The notes under the pieces are model-generated. The model worked only from the letters and a program-made list of their open reading frames with translations, had not been told where the DNA came from and made no database searches. From Capsicum annuum (taxonomy: Eukaryota; Streptophyta; Magnoliopsida; Solanales; Solanaceae), in contig NC_061119.1 in assembly GCF_002878395.1 (NCBI RefSeq), positions 40,712,641-40,776,640 on the forward strand: DNA of 64,000 nt, written 5' to 3'. The position numbers and the translations under genes are program-made. This document shows positions 23,601 through 36,081 of the stretch, in pieces. Each line of letters begins with the position of its first letter. Positions within the stretch are counted from its first letter, which is position 1.

Positions 23601-25362
23601 AACAACTCCTGAGCCATCACAAGACAAGTCGACTGCATCCCTTCTAGAGTTGACTCACGTAGTTGTAATAGTCAAAACAAGTGTTCCAAGAGAATGGAGC
23701 ACAATGATAGCTATCCAAATTATTTTATCATCAAAAATCCAAATGATAGGATGCAGACAAGAGCCTCATTGAGAAAGCAAGCATCAGTTTCCCTTGTATC
23801 TCAAATCGAACCAAAGAAGACTGATAAGGCCCTCAAAGATGAATTTTTGGTTGAGGTCATGAAGAAAGAATTGGACCAATTCAAACGAAGTCAAGTTTGG
23901 ACTCTAGTTGAAAGACCCAAGAACTGCTCAGTAATTAGAACTAGATGGGTCTACAGAACAAAATAAATGAAGAAGGTAAGGTTATTAGAAACAAGGCCAT
24001 ACTTGTAGCTCAAGGTTACTCCCAACAAGAAGGTATTGAATATGATAAAACCTTTGCTCCAGTAGCAAGGTTAGAATCAATTCTATTTCCTTAGCTTTTG
24101 TTGCCTTCAAATGTTTTAAGTTGTATCAAATAGACGTCAAAAGCCCCTTTTTAAATAGATTTAGGCATGAAGAAATTTTTGTAAAACAACCCTCCAATTT
24201 TGAAAATCCATCTTATCCAAATCATGTTTTTAAATTATCAAAAGGACTTTGCGGTCTCAAACAAGATCCAAAGGCTTGGTATGAGAGGTTGAGTATTTTC
24301 TTGTTAAATAATAATTTCCAAAGAGGCAAAATTGATACAACTTTGTACATACAAAACCTTGACTCAAATCTTCTTATTGTGCAAATTTACATTGATGATA
24401 TTATTTTCAATAGTTCTAACATCTCTTTGTGTGAGAATTTTTCTAATCTAATTAAAGGAGAATTTAAAATGATCCTCATGGGAGAGCTCACATTTTTCTT
24501 GGGATTACAAATCAAGAACACACCCAAATGTAGTTTCATGAGTCAAGCCAAATACACAAATAAACTTATCAAAAATTTTGTCATGGAGAAAGGAAAGGCA
24601 TATGGAACTCCAATAAGTCCATCAAAAAGTCTTAATTCAGATTCATTTGGAAAAAATATTTATGAAAAGACATATAGGGGAATGATTGGATCACTTTTCT
24701 ACTTGACTGCTAGTGGACCAGACATTATGTTCAGCATACGTAAGTGTGCAAGGTTCTAGTCGACTCCCAAAAAGTCTCATCTAACTGCCATCAAAAGAAT
24801 ATTTGATATCTCATTGGAACACAAGACACCGGACTATGGTAACCTCGCTCCTTTTATTTTGATTTAATTTGGGTATTCATACGCTTACTTTTCATGTGAT
24901 AAGAATGATAGAAAAATCACTAGTGAAACATGCCAAATCCTTAGTAATGCTTTGATTTCATGGCATAGAAAGAAGCAAACTTCAGTTGCTTTGTTAAAAT
25001 AGGAAGCCGAATACATAGCCACTGGAAGTTGTAGTACTCAAATTTTATGGATTATGCATCAAATACTTGATTTTAATTTATCACTTGAATTTGTTCCTAT
25101 AATGTGTGACAATACTAGTGCTATCAGTTTGTCAAAATATACCTTGCATCATTCTAGAGCTAAAAACATTGATATTAAACATCATTTTATTTGCGATCAT
25201 GTTGATAATGGTGATTTTTCCCTAACTTTTGTTGATTCTGGAAATCAGCTCATAGATATTTTTACCAAGCCCCTGTTAGAAGAGGGATTTTGTTTCCTTC
25301 AAAAAAGACTTGGTATTATCGGCATTAATGACTTAAAACTTTTTTTCCTAATTATTTCTTAG
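23601..25362 (+). pseudogene. Reverse transcriptase and RNase H of copia C2
   Basis: The pieces in order are 23694-23966, ending RTRWVYRTK, the usual RT start; 24121-24759, beginning YQIDVKSPF, with KGLCGLKQDPKAWYERL and the catalytic box YIDDI at 24388-24402; and 25054-25362, copia RNase H, with CDNTSAISLSKYTLHHSRAK. Stops or shifts separate the pieces near 23967, 24090, 24760 and 25002. The YIDDI box is intact, so decay came after function was lost elsewhere. Gene order confirms copia. Confidence 0.88.
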
Positions 25363-25623
25363 AAATCCTTGTAATTTTGGTACACTTTTTGGAAAAAGGC
25401 GTCATCATAAATTTTATCATTTTTTATGCCTCCTTTAATGCCCCTCTTGCCTTTTATATTCCCAACACCCTCCTTTTTTCCATCTTTTCATCTCAGTAGT
25501 TGCATCATTCTCTTCACCTCTTTTCACTTTCCCCTCATTCATTTCACCTTTCCTTCATATTCCATCTCTCCATCTTCGTCTCCACCACTTTAAAAATCCT
25601 TGACCAAACTTCCCTTCTACCAA

Positions 25624-27013
25624 ATGACTAGAACTCACTCCATGGCTAATCTCTCAAAAACCCTTTCTAACCTCCTCTCTGATAATTATGTCCTCATCTC
25701 TGAGTCATCTAATAAATCTTCTTTCGACTCTCAATAGTCTTCTCTCACCAAAAAATGCTCTACCCCAAGCCCTATTTCATCTGTCAAGAAACCTTTCTCA
25801 CTTCCCTTGGTACCCTCCCTCCAGAAGACATGCACAAGCTTTGGATAGGTTTATAAAAAGACAAGTTCACTACTTTCAAGAATCGCTTTGTTATACCCGA
25901 TATCATTGTAAATCTCTATCAGTTAAATGAAGCATACTGCAATGTAGGTTCATTTTTTAAATTTTAAGACTAATCTTTCATTTACCACCTTTGTGGACTT
26001 CTAGTGTTTGAGGACCCAGTTTGCATGTTCTATGCGAATCTTTGCATCTCTCCTGGTAATAGTGAGTTAAAGACTCTTGTGCGGGGCACAAAGAATTTTT
26101 CTCAATGACTTTCTTTTTGAAAAGGTTTTTGATACAAAGTTCTCTAGAGCAATTCCCTTTATTAATGGCTCTTGGAATGAAGAGTTTGAAGTTAATTTCA
26201 AGGAGGCAAAACAGGTTGTGTCCAACCCAGACATTGCGTTATATGATTTTGGTCCACTATATCTCTACTTTAAGTATCAAATTATGGCTCACATCATGGC
26301 CACCACCCTAATCCATAGAAAAGGTTCCCTCGGGAACATTACCTATCGTGATGTATTTATTCTACTGCTTGGTAAGAAAATACAAGATTAATTGGGCAAC
26401 TTGGTTTTATGAATACATGCTTGAAAGTGTTGTAGATGCACATGTTTCCACCAGTCTACCTTAAGGATTGTTGATTTCCTGGATTCTCCAATACTACTCC
26501 ATCGACCTATCTGCATACCCAACCATGGAAATCTCTACCACATATGATTCAAAGACCTTTACCAGTATAGGATACATCTTAGTAGACAATGAGTGGTGCA
26601 AAAAGGACTCAGCCAGAGAAAAATTTGATCTCTGAGTGGTGCAAAAAGGACTCATCCAGAGAAACATTTGATCTCTCCAAGGTAAAAAGTCAATTTCTAA
26701 CCCCATGTTTCATGTGTTAAAAGAATTTGAGGAACTCAAGGACCGCATAAAGATCATAGAGGAAGGAATGGTGTTACTTCAGGAGTCGACTTATAAATTG
26801 ATACAGCTTGGGAAGGATACAAGCACTGAGGTAAGTAGGGTGAGGTTGGCCACTGACAGACTCAAGCAGGAGGGTGTCGAATTATTCTCTAAAGTGTTCT
26901 CATGCTTAGAATCCCTCAAAACTGAAGCCATCTCCTCTAACAATAACCTTGTTATATCTATCCAGAACGTCTATTCCTCCTTCTCTAAAAATATTGAGAA
27001 ATATTATGAATGA
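25624..27013 (+). pseudogene. Envelope-like ORF of copia C2
   Basis: Third frame downstream of pol, homologous in position and general composition to the relic at 18118-19965. The ATG at 25624 gives MTRTHSMANLSKTLSNLL. A conserved middle part is open at 26077-26391 (IFLNDFLFEKVFDTKFSRAI, then IMAHIMATTLIHRKGSLG). The C-terminal part at 26705-27013 looks coiled-coil (FEELKDRIKIIEEGMVLLQE). It is broken by frameshifts near 25735 and 26390 and by stops. No signal peptide or clear membrane segment was identified, so the envelope label is by position in Sireviruses only. Confidence 0.62.
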
Positions 27014-27419
27014 TTCTATCACAACATGCATAATAACCTCACATATTTCCTTGCCAAATGATAATTTGATGATTGCTATTTAAAAAAGGGTCTTGTGCCA
27101 TTTTTTAGGGTTCTAAGATAATAATATATACTATTTTCCACACTTATTTTTTTTGGTTAAAACAACTTGACTGTTCTCTTGCTATATATTCTTTGAGGTT
27201 TTCTCTGTATGTGTACTATTTATTTTTTATTATACCAAAAGGGGAAGAAAGCAGGAACACTAGAGCAGTCCTTCAAGTCAGGGGGCAAGTAGACTACAAT
27301 GATAAGAGCCAATAAATTCTTAAAATCAAAAGGGTCAACAAGAAATAGGGGGCAGGTCGACTGCAAAATAGGGAAGTCAACTAATGTTTATTATTTATCA
27401 TTATCAAAAAGGGGGAGAT
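27014..27419 (+). other. 3' untranslated region and polypurine tract of C2
   Basis: No gene. There are several G-rich runs, including AGGGGGCAGGTCGAC. The tract AAAAAGGGGGAGAT (27406-27419) ends exactly at the 3' LTR. Confidence 0.8.
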
Positions 27420-28362
27420 TATTAACCCTACACTTTCATTATATGTTTTAATAAAGACAAACTAATAAAAAAATATGTTGCAGGATACATCAAAGATACA
27501 GAGGATCAAAGAGACTTTGAAATCCCTAAGGAATCAGTTTAAGATATCCAAGAATATCTCACAAAAGGAAGCAAGCACCCAACAGCAAGATGGTCGGCGC
27601 TAAACTTGGAATAGCATCAATAATGGAATCAATTAAAGATATCCAAAAATATGTCACAAAGGAATCAAACATCTAACATCAATATGACTAGAGCTAAACT
27701 TGGGAAGAGTATTAATCACCACAGGAACAAAAGAAAAAAAGATTGCATCCCCTAATGGACATATCTGATATGGACGTGTATGAGTGTCGTGTATGGACAT
27801 ATCTAATATAGACATACTATACGGTATCATTCCTCAATCAAGGAATCGATTCAAATCCTTGATTGGGAAAAAATCTCTTGGGTTTCCATACGAAGAAAAG
27901 AAGTCAGAGCGGCAGAAAAATATAAAATAATGGAATAAAGATTGAAGCATTCACACAAATTCAAGAAAATCTTAGTCTCACAAAGCTTTGTACTTCTTAG
28001 TTTATAATAGTTATACAAATAATAAGATCGAGTCAACTTTGTAATACAAACTGAGATTGTGTCACAAGATCTAAAAAATAAAATAAGTCTTCAAAACTTG
28101 TCCATCACCATTGTACTCGGGCTCCACTTTGAAAAGATCTAAGGAAACTTGAGACTCAAGGGGACTGGAAGTAGGCACCACATTGGTGCTCCAAATCAGG
28201 ATAAATTACTGTGTTCTTACAAAGTTTCTTATTTTCTTATCTATTAATTTAAATCTAATTTGGTTTGTGAAGTATATTGATTTACATGTAAGTCGACTAA
28301 GAAGAATCAACAGTCAACTCAAGGAAATTTTCAATTCACTACCCCCCTCCTCCTGAATTTTA
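27420..28362 (+). repeat. 3' LTR of copia C2
   Basis: 943 bp. It starts TATTAACCC (TG changed to TA) and ends GAATTTTA. It is followed at once by CCTTA, the target duplication. It is slightly shorter than the 5' copy. Confidence 0.9.
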
Positions 28363-28915
28363 CCTTACTTCCAAACTTGCATCCTCTTAAGGCCCCCTTT
28401 GTTTGCTGGTTATCCCTAGTCATGGTTTATTTTATTGATTAGGTTCTTTTTAGTTCTTCCTTTTATATTTTCTTATTGCACTGTGTGGTACCATGTCCTA
28501 TTTATTTATTGAATAGAACTTTAACTTATGTCTATCATCTGTCTTTCTTTTAGATAATTGTTCATTCATATAAGAGATACCCCAGTGGCCATGAGTTAAC
28601 CTAATTTTGCTAATTGTTATTCTGGTTTACTGTCCTTACTTTGTATTAATTCCAAATGAGTGAAAATGATTCACTTGGGAGGTATTTGTGAAAGATTTTA
28701 TCCTAAGTCCTAATGAAAATAAAATTGTCTGAAAATGAAGTATCATTGATAAGGGGAATATTGATAGGGGGAATACTGGGTGGTGTTGGTGATAGAGGGA
28801 ATGTTGAATGATTAGGTGATGTTGCTTATAGAGGGAATGCTTGCTAAATATTTTAAATTGCATGAAATTTAAGTGCCTTATAGATATAGCTTATCATCAT
28901 CAAAAAAAGAAAAAC
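28363..28915 (+). other. C1 envelope-like ORF end and 3' untranslated region
   Basis: It continues C1 after the C2 insertion. The first about 40 bases finish the coiled-coil end of the envelope-like frame. The rest is non-coding, with a local repeat of AGGGGGAATACTG-like units at 28752-28850. A decayed purine tract (ATCATCAAAAAAAGAAAAAC, 28896-28915) precedes the LTR. The minus-strand frame at 28636-28863 is a by-product of that repeat. Confidence 0.55.
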
Positions 28916-29267
28916 TATTATTTCATGTTTTGATGATGACTATATGATGCTTAAAGGACTAGGTCCGCTACTGCATTATCAAAAGTACAGTTGTTTCACT
29001 CTGCACAATTTTATCCTGTAGCGCAAATACTGTGCAGAAGCACAACATACTGGAATGGAAATCTAATCTAATAAAGTTTTTAGCAAGATCCCCATTCTCT
29101 TATTAATACAAAAGGATGTAATATTGTTTAGTAGTTTTTGCAAAATCAAAAGTTTTCAAGTGTGGCTGCAAAAATCCTCAACAGCTCAAGATCTTATATC
29201 CATACTACTCATTATTTAGGTATACATGAGTCAAGTCATATAAATGATTTACTCCAATGATCGAGAG
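28916..29267 (+). repeat. 3' LTR of C1, left part
   Basis: It starts TATTATTTCATG, just after a polypurine-like stretch, followed by TTTTGATGATGAC, a common start of Sirevirus-type LTRs in this group. It is interrupted at 29267 by G3 and continues at 38433. GAGAG at 29263-29267 is the duplicated target. Confidence 0.6.
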
Positions 29268-31635
29268 TGTAATACCTTGTAAAAGTCCTAGTCTAATGAA
29301 GTCCTATATATCTTGAAAAGAGGTCCCAGACTTCGAAAAATTCATCTAATTATTGACACGGAGTTTCTTTTTGGGATCAATATTTCAATGACTTTATTTT
29401 TTATCTTTCTAGCCTTAGATTGTGGATTTTTCAATTGATTCATGATCAAGGATGTTAATAGGTCATATAGAGTGAGTTTTGAAAATTTTGGACTAGCGTT
29501 AGGATGAGTTTGGATGTCCAAAATAGTAAGGTCTCACGATAAGCTCGCGACACGAGATATAGTGCTCAATTTTTGGCATCGCAAAGTGAGGTCTATTCCT
29601 AATTTATGGGAGTCGTGATGTGAGGTCCATTCCCTATTTCTGGGAGTCGTGCCTCAAGGGTCATTTACACAAGAAAAAAGGCCTAAGGGTAGTTTAGTTC
29701 TTTCTTCCTCACCCAAATCAGCTAAAACAGGAAAGTAAACACCAAATATGGAAAATTGCATTCATTATTCACTCAATCCTCTCAAGAACAAGCCCTAGTT
29801 TCATCCAGTTCAAGAATCAAGTCTGAAGAATTTGCCACAATCTTCACAAAATTAATACTCAAGGTATGTTAGGTGTTCATCCTTGGCTTTCCTTCCACCC
29901 TTGGAGTTCAAAAACTATTTTTAAAACTATGAGTTTATTGATTCATAAATTTACATATGTAAATTTGGGTTGTGTTCATGTTTGTGTTATTGTATGGGTT
30001 TTAATTCAAACTTTTATTATGAGTTTCATGAACCTAAGATAGCATGTATGTTTATTGATGTAATTCCCATGTTACAATCCTTGAAAATAAAAGTTTAAGT
30101 TGTAGTCATGATGCTTATGTGTTGTTCATTATTATGTATAACAATCATGCTCCCCAAGTGTTTGATAGAATGTCCATGTGAATTAAATAATGTAATCATG
30201 ACATGTTAGTATGTGTTCTCATTCATGTATTAGTTCATGGCCTTCAAGTGTTTGGCAAATTGCCTTAGTGTATGAATTGTGAATAATTGACTATTTCTAT
30301 GCTTTCAAGAAGTACTATGTTTTACCTTTATGCTGTCGAGTCCTGGGGGTATTTATTACCCGAATTCTAGTTGTTTACTTAGTCAGAGTAGAAATAGAAT
30401 AGAGCTAGTAAAACAAGTCAAGAATAGTAGTACTCAGTCAGTAACAGAAATCAGTGAACTCAGTCCAGTTCAGTCAGTCAACACGATTAGTGTCTGTTCA
30501 GTCAAACTTAGTACAATCTAGTGATCAGTGTCTATTAAGTTGGGAGTAGGATTCAGCACCGAGCGAACCCAAGTATGGGGGCATTCCTACTAGTAGAGGG
30601 TTTGGCCGTTAGTAGCAGTCCCTGTATTATAGAACTATGTCTAGCATAGGGTAAGACGCCTTCCTATCAGACTAGGGTTGACGCAACCGTATATATGATT
30701 CATGTATTTTCCTGCCAGATTAGGGTTAACCCAGCATTGTTAGTATCCCTTGGAAAGGTTCTAACACCCTTCCAACTAAGGTCACAGGTTGGACCCCAAC
30801 TCAGTTTATAATCTGGGTATATCGGTTAGATAAACACTCCCACAGTTACAGTTACAGTTTCAGACTCAATATAGAACTCAGTTCAGTTCTACAGAAACAG
30901 GACTGTCAGAAACAGTCACCCAGTTATTTATAATACAGTTAGCAGTAAACTCATATATCACTTAATCAGTTATCAAATACAGTATTCAGTTTCAATATGA
31001 TCTCAATTATAGTATGCATGTATATGTACCGTCTTGCCTAATCAGTATGTACAGCAGTTTTAGTTACCCATGTACTTTCATTCAGTTATATACATATCAT
31101 TTAGTCAGTGATTGTTCATTCATATGAACCCATGTATATCATCCTACCTAACTTAGCATACCAGTACATTCAAAGTACTGATGCATACTCTTTCTTTTAT
31201 GCTATAATGTCTCATATCATAGGTTCAGACGCACGAGCTCCTAACCGTACCTAGAAGATCAGGTTATCAACAGCATGTATAGTGGTGAGTCCTCATATTT
31301 CAAGGATAGAGTTATTTATATCAGTATTCTAGCTAGTTCAGTAGTTAGAGTTAGTTGGGGACTTGTCCCACCAACTCCACATTCAGATAGTTCAGTTAAA
31401 GGCTTTTTAGACTAGACTATTTCAGACAGATATTTAGTTTTCCAGTATTACTATAAGTATTTAGTATTTATTTTAGTATTTAGACTATGAACCTTATGGC
31501 ATTTTAGCCTAAATTTTCTATTATTTCAGTGTTATTATTCAGTGCTCACAGAAGGTACCAGTCATGGGTTAGATTGTGGTCCTTCGAGATTGTAAGCACT
31601 GTATGACGTCCAGGGTGTAGACTCAGGGAGTTACA
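29268..31635 (+). repeat. 5' LTR of gypsy G3
   Basis: 2368 bp, starting TGTAATACC and ending GGAGTTACA. It aligns throughout with 36082-38427, including ACATTCAAAGTACTGA near 31167 and 37962. The frame at 30330-30521 recurs in the 3' copy at 37099-37281 and is not a gene. Confidence 0.92.
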
Positions 31636-31639
31636 AACT

Positions 31640-31652
31640 TGGAATCAGATCC
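31640..31652 (+). other. Eroded primer binding site of G3
   Basis: TGGAATCAGATCC stands where TGGTATCAGAGC is expected, five bases after the LTR. Two mismatches. Confidence 0.7.
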
Positions 31653-31654
31653 AG

Positions 31655-32364
31655 GTTCTAAAGACTCCTAGGGAGTCTAAAAGTCAGGTCAATTAGAGTC
31701 TTGTGCATAGGTATTCTCTCAAGTTTACTCAGTTAGCTAGATATGCTCCTCATATGGTAGCTGATAGAAGATCTAAGATGAGTAAGTTTATGTATGGGGT
31801 ATCCGATAGTATGGTCAAGGAGTATAGGACTGCAATTCTAATTAAGAAGATCGACTTGGCTAGGTTGATGGTATATGCACAATAGATAGAGAAGCAGAAG
31901 ACTAAGGAGAAAGAGCAAGAGGGCTAGAATAGGTAGCTTCAACTTTACTTATCCTAAGTCAGAGGGTGGTAATCATTCTCAGTTCCACCCAAAATCTTTA
32001 GTTCCAGCTCCATCCTCAGCCAGTGCTCCATTTCCTAAATTCAGAAGTGGTAATAAGGATAAGGCGCCAGCTTTAAATCTCAGGGTAGTGTTAGCAATGC
32101 TCGAACAATTCCTCTTTGCTAGAAGTATGGCAGAAACCATCAAGTTATCTACAGAGCTGGCAGTGATGTATGTTTCAGATGTGGCAAGCCAGGCCATAGA
32201 GTCAGAGAGTGTCCTCAGGTGGGTTCGCAAAGTTAGCATAATATCCTCTATCTTAGTCAGGTCGCCCATCTCAGAAGGGTGTCACTTCCAGTTCCACCAC
32301 TGGGCAATGCCCAAACATACTATATACACTCCAGCCTTAACAGGATCAATAAAGTTCCCCTGAT
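31655..32364 (+). pseudogene. gag of gypsy G3, 5' part deleted
   Basis: Only about 60 bases separate the primer site from the middle of the gag core: the run at 31703-31885 begins in YSLKFTQLARYAPHMVADR, which lies mid-gene in G2. The N-terminal third is therefore gone. The basic region and the zinc knuckle follow; CFRCGKPGHRVREC at 32171-32212 is intact. The opposite-strand frame at 31979-32269 is a shadow. No Gag can be made. Confidence 0.82.
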
Positions 32365-34200
32365 GTGGTTACTGGTACATTACAAGTTTATCATTTACAT
32401 ATTTATGCTTTGCTAGATTCAGGAGCCTCTTTGTCTTTTGTAACTCCATATATATTTGTTGACTTCGAAGTCAGTCCCAAAATCCTAGCAGGGCCCTTCT
32501 CAATCTCTACCTCAGTGGATAAGTCTATCATAGCCCAGTGGGTATACAAGAATGGTCTAGTTGCGCTATCTCAGAAATTTTCTTCAGTAGACCTAATAGA
32601 GTTAGAGATGACTGATTTTAATTTTATTCTCGACATGGATTGGCTTCATTCATGCTATTCTTCAGTTGATTGTACAAACAGAGTTGTCTATTTTCAATTC
32701 GTGAATGAACCTACCCTAGAATGGAAGAATAGTACTTCAGCACTTAGAGGTCAGCTTGTTTCATACCTTAGAGCGAGAAAAATGATATCCAAAGGGTTTA
32801 TCTATCATCTCATTCAAGTTAAAGAATTTAGTTCTGAGACTCCTTATCTTGAGTCAGTTTCAGTAGCATGTGAATTTCTAGATGTATTTCCCAAAGATCT
32901 TCTCGAAGTTCCTCCTGAGAGGGAAATTGACTTAGAAATAGACCTTTTTCCAGATACTCAGCCCATCTCTATTCCGCCATATAGAATGGCTCCAGCCAAA
33001 CTCAAAGAGTTAAAGAAGTAGTTAAAGGATCTCCTAGATAAAGGATTCATCAAGCTCAGTGTTTCTCTGAGGAGTGCACCTATTTTATTTGTGTGAAAGA
33101 AAGATGGTTCTCTTAGAATATGTATAGACTACCGTCAGTTGAACAAAGTCACAGTCAAGAACAAGTATCCTATTCCTAGAATCGCTGACTTATTTGAGCA
33201 ACTTTAGGGTGCCAATTACTTTTCTATGACAGACCTCAAATTAGGCTATCATCAGCTTAGAGTCAGAGAATGTGACATTTCGAAAACAACTTTCAGAACT
33301 CGGTATGGTCACTTTGAATTCCTAGTCATGTCATTTGGTCTTACCTATGCCCCAACAGCTTTCATGGACTTGATAAACCGCGTGTTCAAGCAGTACTTGG
33401 ACATGTTCATTATAGTCTTCATTGATGACATTCTTGTCTACTCCCGCAACAAAAGTGATCATGCAAACCATCTCAGAATAGTATTACATACTCTCAGAGC
33501 CCATCAGTTGCTCACCAAATTTAGTAAAGACAAATTTTGGCTAAGGTCAATATCTTTCCTTAGTCATATAGTTTTTGGTGATGGCATTAGAGGTGATCAT
33601 TAAAAGACCAAAACAGTGAAAAACTAGACTAGACTCATCTCTCCATTAGACATCAGGAGTTTCTTGGGTTTGGCTGGCTATTACTGACTGTTTGTTGAAG
33701 GATTTTTGTCTATTGCATCCCCCATGTCCAGATTGACTCAGAAGAAAGTCAAATTTTAGTGGTCAAATTCTTGTGAGAAGAGTTTTTAGGAGTTGAAGAC
33801 TCGGCTCACTACAGCCCCAATTCTGACTTTGCCCGATGGTTCAAAAGGATTTGTTGTGTATTATGATGCTTTTAGAGTTGGTTAGGGTATGTTTTGATAC
33901 AGAAGGGTAAAGTTATGGCCCATGCCACTAGATAGCTTAAGCTCTATGGAAAGAATTAACCCACCCATGTCTTGAGTTAGCGGTTGTAGTATTTGCCTTA
34001 AAGATTTGGAGGCACTATTTGTATGGGGCATATGTTGATGTGTTCACAGACCATAAAATTTTGCAGTATGTATTCTCCAAGAAAGACTTGAACTTATGTC
34101 AGAGAATGTAGTTAAAGTGGTTGAAAGACTATGACATGAGTGTTTTGTATCATCCGAGCAAGGCCAATGTAGTGGCTGATGCTCTTAGTAGATTGTCCAT
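32365..34200 (+). pseudogene. Protease, reverse transcriptase and RNase H of G3
   Basis: A run of 218 codons (32365-33021) starts before the protease, with a canonical [11 protein letters not shown] site, and continues to the RT linker ([20 protein letters not shown]). A stop at 33019 and another after FV near 33096 break the frame. The RT palm is open at 33226-33603, with catalytic FIDDILVYS near 33418. RNase H (YYDAFRVG, acidic residue kept, near 33860) has stops. Its end, YHPSKANVVADALSRLS, opens the next run near 34150. Confidence 0.88.
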
Positions 34201-35093
34201 GAGTAGTGTTGCTCACGTTGAGGATGGTAAGAAGAAGTTAGCTCAAGAAGTTCATCAGCTTAAAAGGTTGGGTGTTCATTTGGTTGATTCAGCAGAGGGT
34301 AGTGTTTGGGTGCAGAATAGTTTTGAATCATCTTTGGTTTCTGAAGTAAAAGAAAAGCAGGACAAAGATCCCAGTTTAGTTAAGCTGGAAGAGTCAGTCA
34401 GAGATCAAAAAGTAAAGGTTTTCTCCCAAAGGGGAGATGGTGTGTTGCATTGCCAGGGTAGACTATGTGTGCTATGTGTAGATAACGTGATGCAGCGGAT
34501 TCTTCCATAAGCGCATGGTGTGCGTTACACGATTCACCCAGGGGCTACTAAGATGTACCACAATTTATAGAAGTCTATTAGTGGAGTGGGATGAAGAGGG
34601 ACATTATAGAGTTTGTAGCTAAGTGCTCAACATGTCAATAGGTTATGATCGAGTATATAAAGCCTAGTAGGTCTATGCAGGAGATTAGTATTCCTACTTG
34701 AAAGTGGGAGGAAGTGAACATGGACTTTGTGATGGGTTCGCTTCGAACTCATTGTCAGCTTGATTTAATTTGGGTCATTGTGGATAGAATGAACAAATCA
34801 GCCCATTTTTTACCAGTTCATACCTCTTAATCAGTCGAGGATTATGCCAAGCTCTATATTAGGGAGTTGATTAGATTGAACGGTGTCCCATTGTCCATTA
34901 TTTTAGATAGAGGTATGCAGTTCACCTTTCACTTTTGGAAGGCCTTCCAAAAGAGTCTTGGTACCCAAGTTGACCTTAGTACGGCCTTTCACCCTCAGAC
35001 AGATAGTCAACCAGAGATGACCATTTAGACTTTAGAAGATATGTTAAGAGCATTTGTAATCTACTTTAAGGTAGTTGGGATGACCACTTACCT
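34121..35093 (+). pseudogene. RNase H end, linker and integrase core of G3
   Basis: 34121-34510 is an open run of 129 codons, from the RNase H end to the integrase zinc region (GRLCVLCVDN). The integrase core follows with many stops. MDFV near 34720 and an LDRGMQFT-like stretch near 34900 show that both first acidic residues are still coded, but in broken frames. Inactive. Confidence 0.8.
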
Positions 35094-35795
35094 TTGATTA
35101 AGTTAGCGTATAATAACAGCTATCATTCTATTTTCCAGATGGCTCCGTTTGAGGCACTTTATGGGAGGATCTTTAGATTTTCCATTGGTTGGTTTGAAGT
35201 AGGTGAGGCCACAGTAGTAGGTCCTGACCTAGTATTTGATGCCTTAGAGAAAGTTCAGTTGATCAGGGAAAGGCTCAAGACAACTCAAAGCCGATAGAAA
35301 TCATATGCAAATGTGAGGAGAAGGGATCTCGAATTTGATATTAGCAATTTTATGTATTTGAAAATCTCTCCCATGAAGGGAGTAAAGAGATTCCGAAAGA
35401 AGGGGAAACTCAGCCCCCGATATATCAGTCTTTACAAAATTCTCAGTCATTTAAAAAAGGTAGCTTACGAGCTTGAGTTACCTTTAGACTTAGCTTCAGT
35501 ACACCCAGTGTTTTATGTCTCCTTTCTAAAGAAATGCATTGGTCACCCAACAGTTGTAGTCCCTATAGATGGTATAGATGTTCAGAATAGTCTCTCTTAT
35601 GAGGAAGTTCTAGTCAAAATCCTTAATCATCAGGTTCACAGACTGAGGAACAAAGAAGTTCTTTTGGTCAATGTTCTTTCGCTGAATCAGTTTGTTGGGG
35701 GAGCTACTTGGGAAGCAGAAGAAGATATGCAGACCAAGTATCTTCACCTCTTATCCGCAAACTCAGGCTCAGCTCAAGGTAATAGTCTTTCTTAG
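35094..35795 (+). pseudogene. Integrase tail and chromodomain of G3
   Basis: Two runs (35094-35297, 35313-35795) are separated by one stop codon in the same frame. The first starts LAYNNSYHSIFQMAPFEALY, the integrase tail. The second contains KISPMKGVKRFRKKGKLSPR, the HPVFYVSFLKKCIGHP segment and a chromodomain (EVLVKILNHQVHRL, then GATWEAEEDMQTKYLHL). The chromodomain is complete in frame. Heterochromatin targeting is known for this module in chromoviruses; activity of this copy is unlikely. Confidence 0.88.
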
Positions 35796-36081
35796 ATTTA
35801 CTCAGTTCCATGTTCAGATTACCTTTACAAACTTGGTATCAATTCAGCTGCATAACATTCTTATATCATCCATACCTTCATGAAACAGCTCTTCATATGT
35901 CATGTATTCAGAATTCAGTCATTCTTCAGTTATGCATGGTCAGTATGAAAACTCAGTTTATTAGTAGTTTCAGTCATGTAATCATGCTTCAGTTGTGCAT
36001 GTTTAGTATGTAAACTCAGTCGAGCAGTATTCTCAACTTAGTCAACCTCATTCGAGGATGAATGTTCCCAAAGGGGGATAC
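35796..36081 (+). other. 3' untranslated region and polypurine tract of G3
   Basis: No gene. CATTCGAGGATGAATG near 36050 precedes the tract AAAGGGGGATAC (36070-36081), which abuts the LTR start at 36082. Confidence 0.85.

Larger units (their letters stand above)
19966..28362 (+). mobile_element. Ty1/copia Sirevirus-like element C2
   Basis: A full-length but dead copia element, 8.4 kb, flanked by an exact CCTTA duplication (19961-19965 and 28363-28367). The order is LTR, primer site, gag, protease, integrase, reverse transcriptase, RNase H, envelope-like frame, polypurine tract, LTR. Integrase before reverse transcriptase is diagnostic for Ty1/copia, and the extra downstream frame fits the Sirevirus group. 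It inserted in the envelope-like ORF of C1. Confidence 0.9.
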
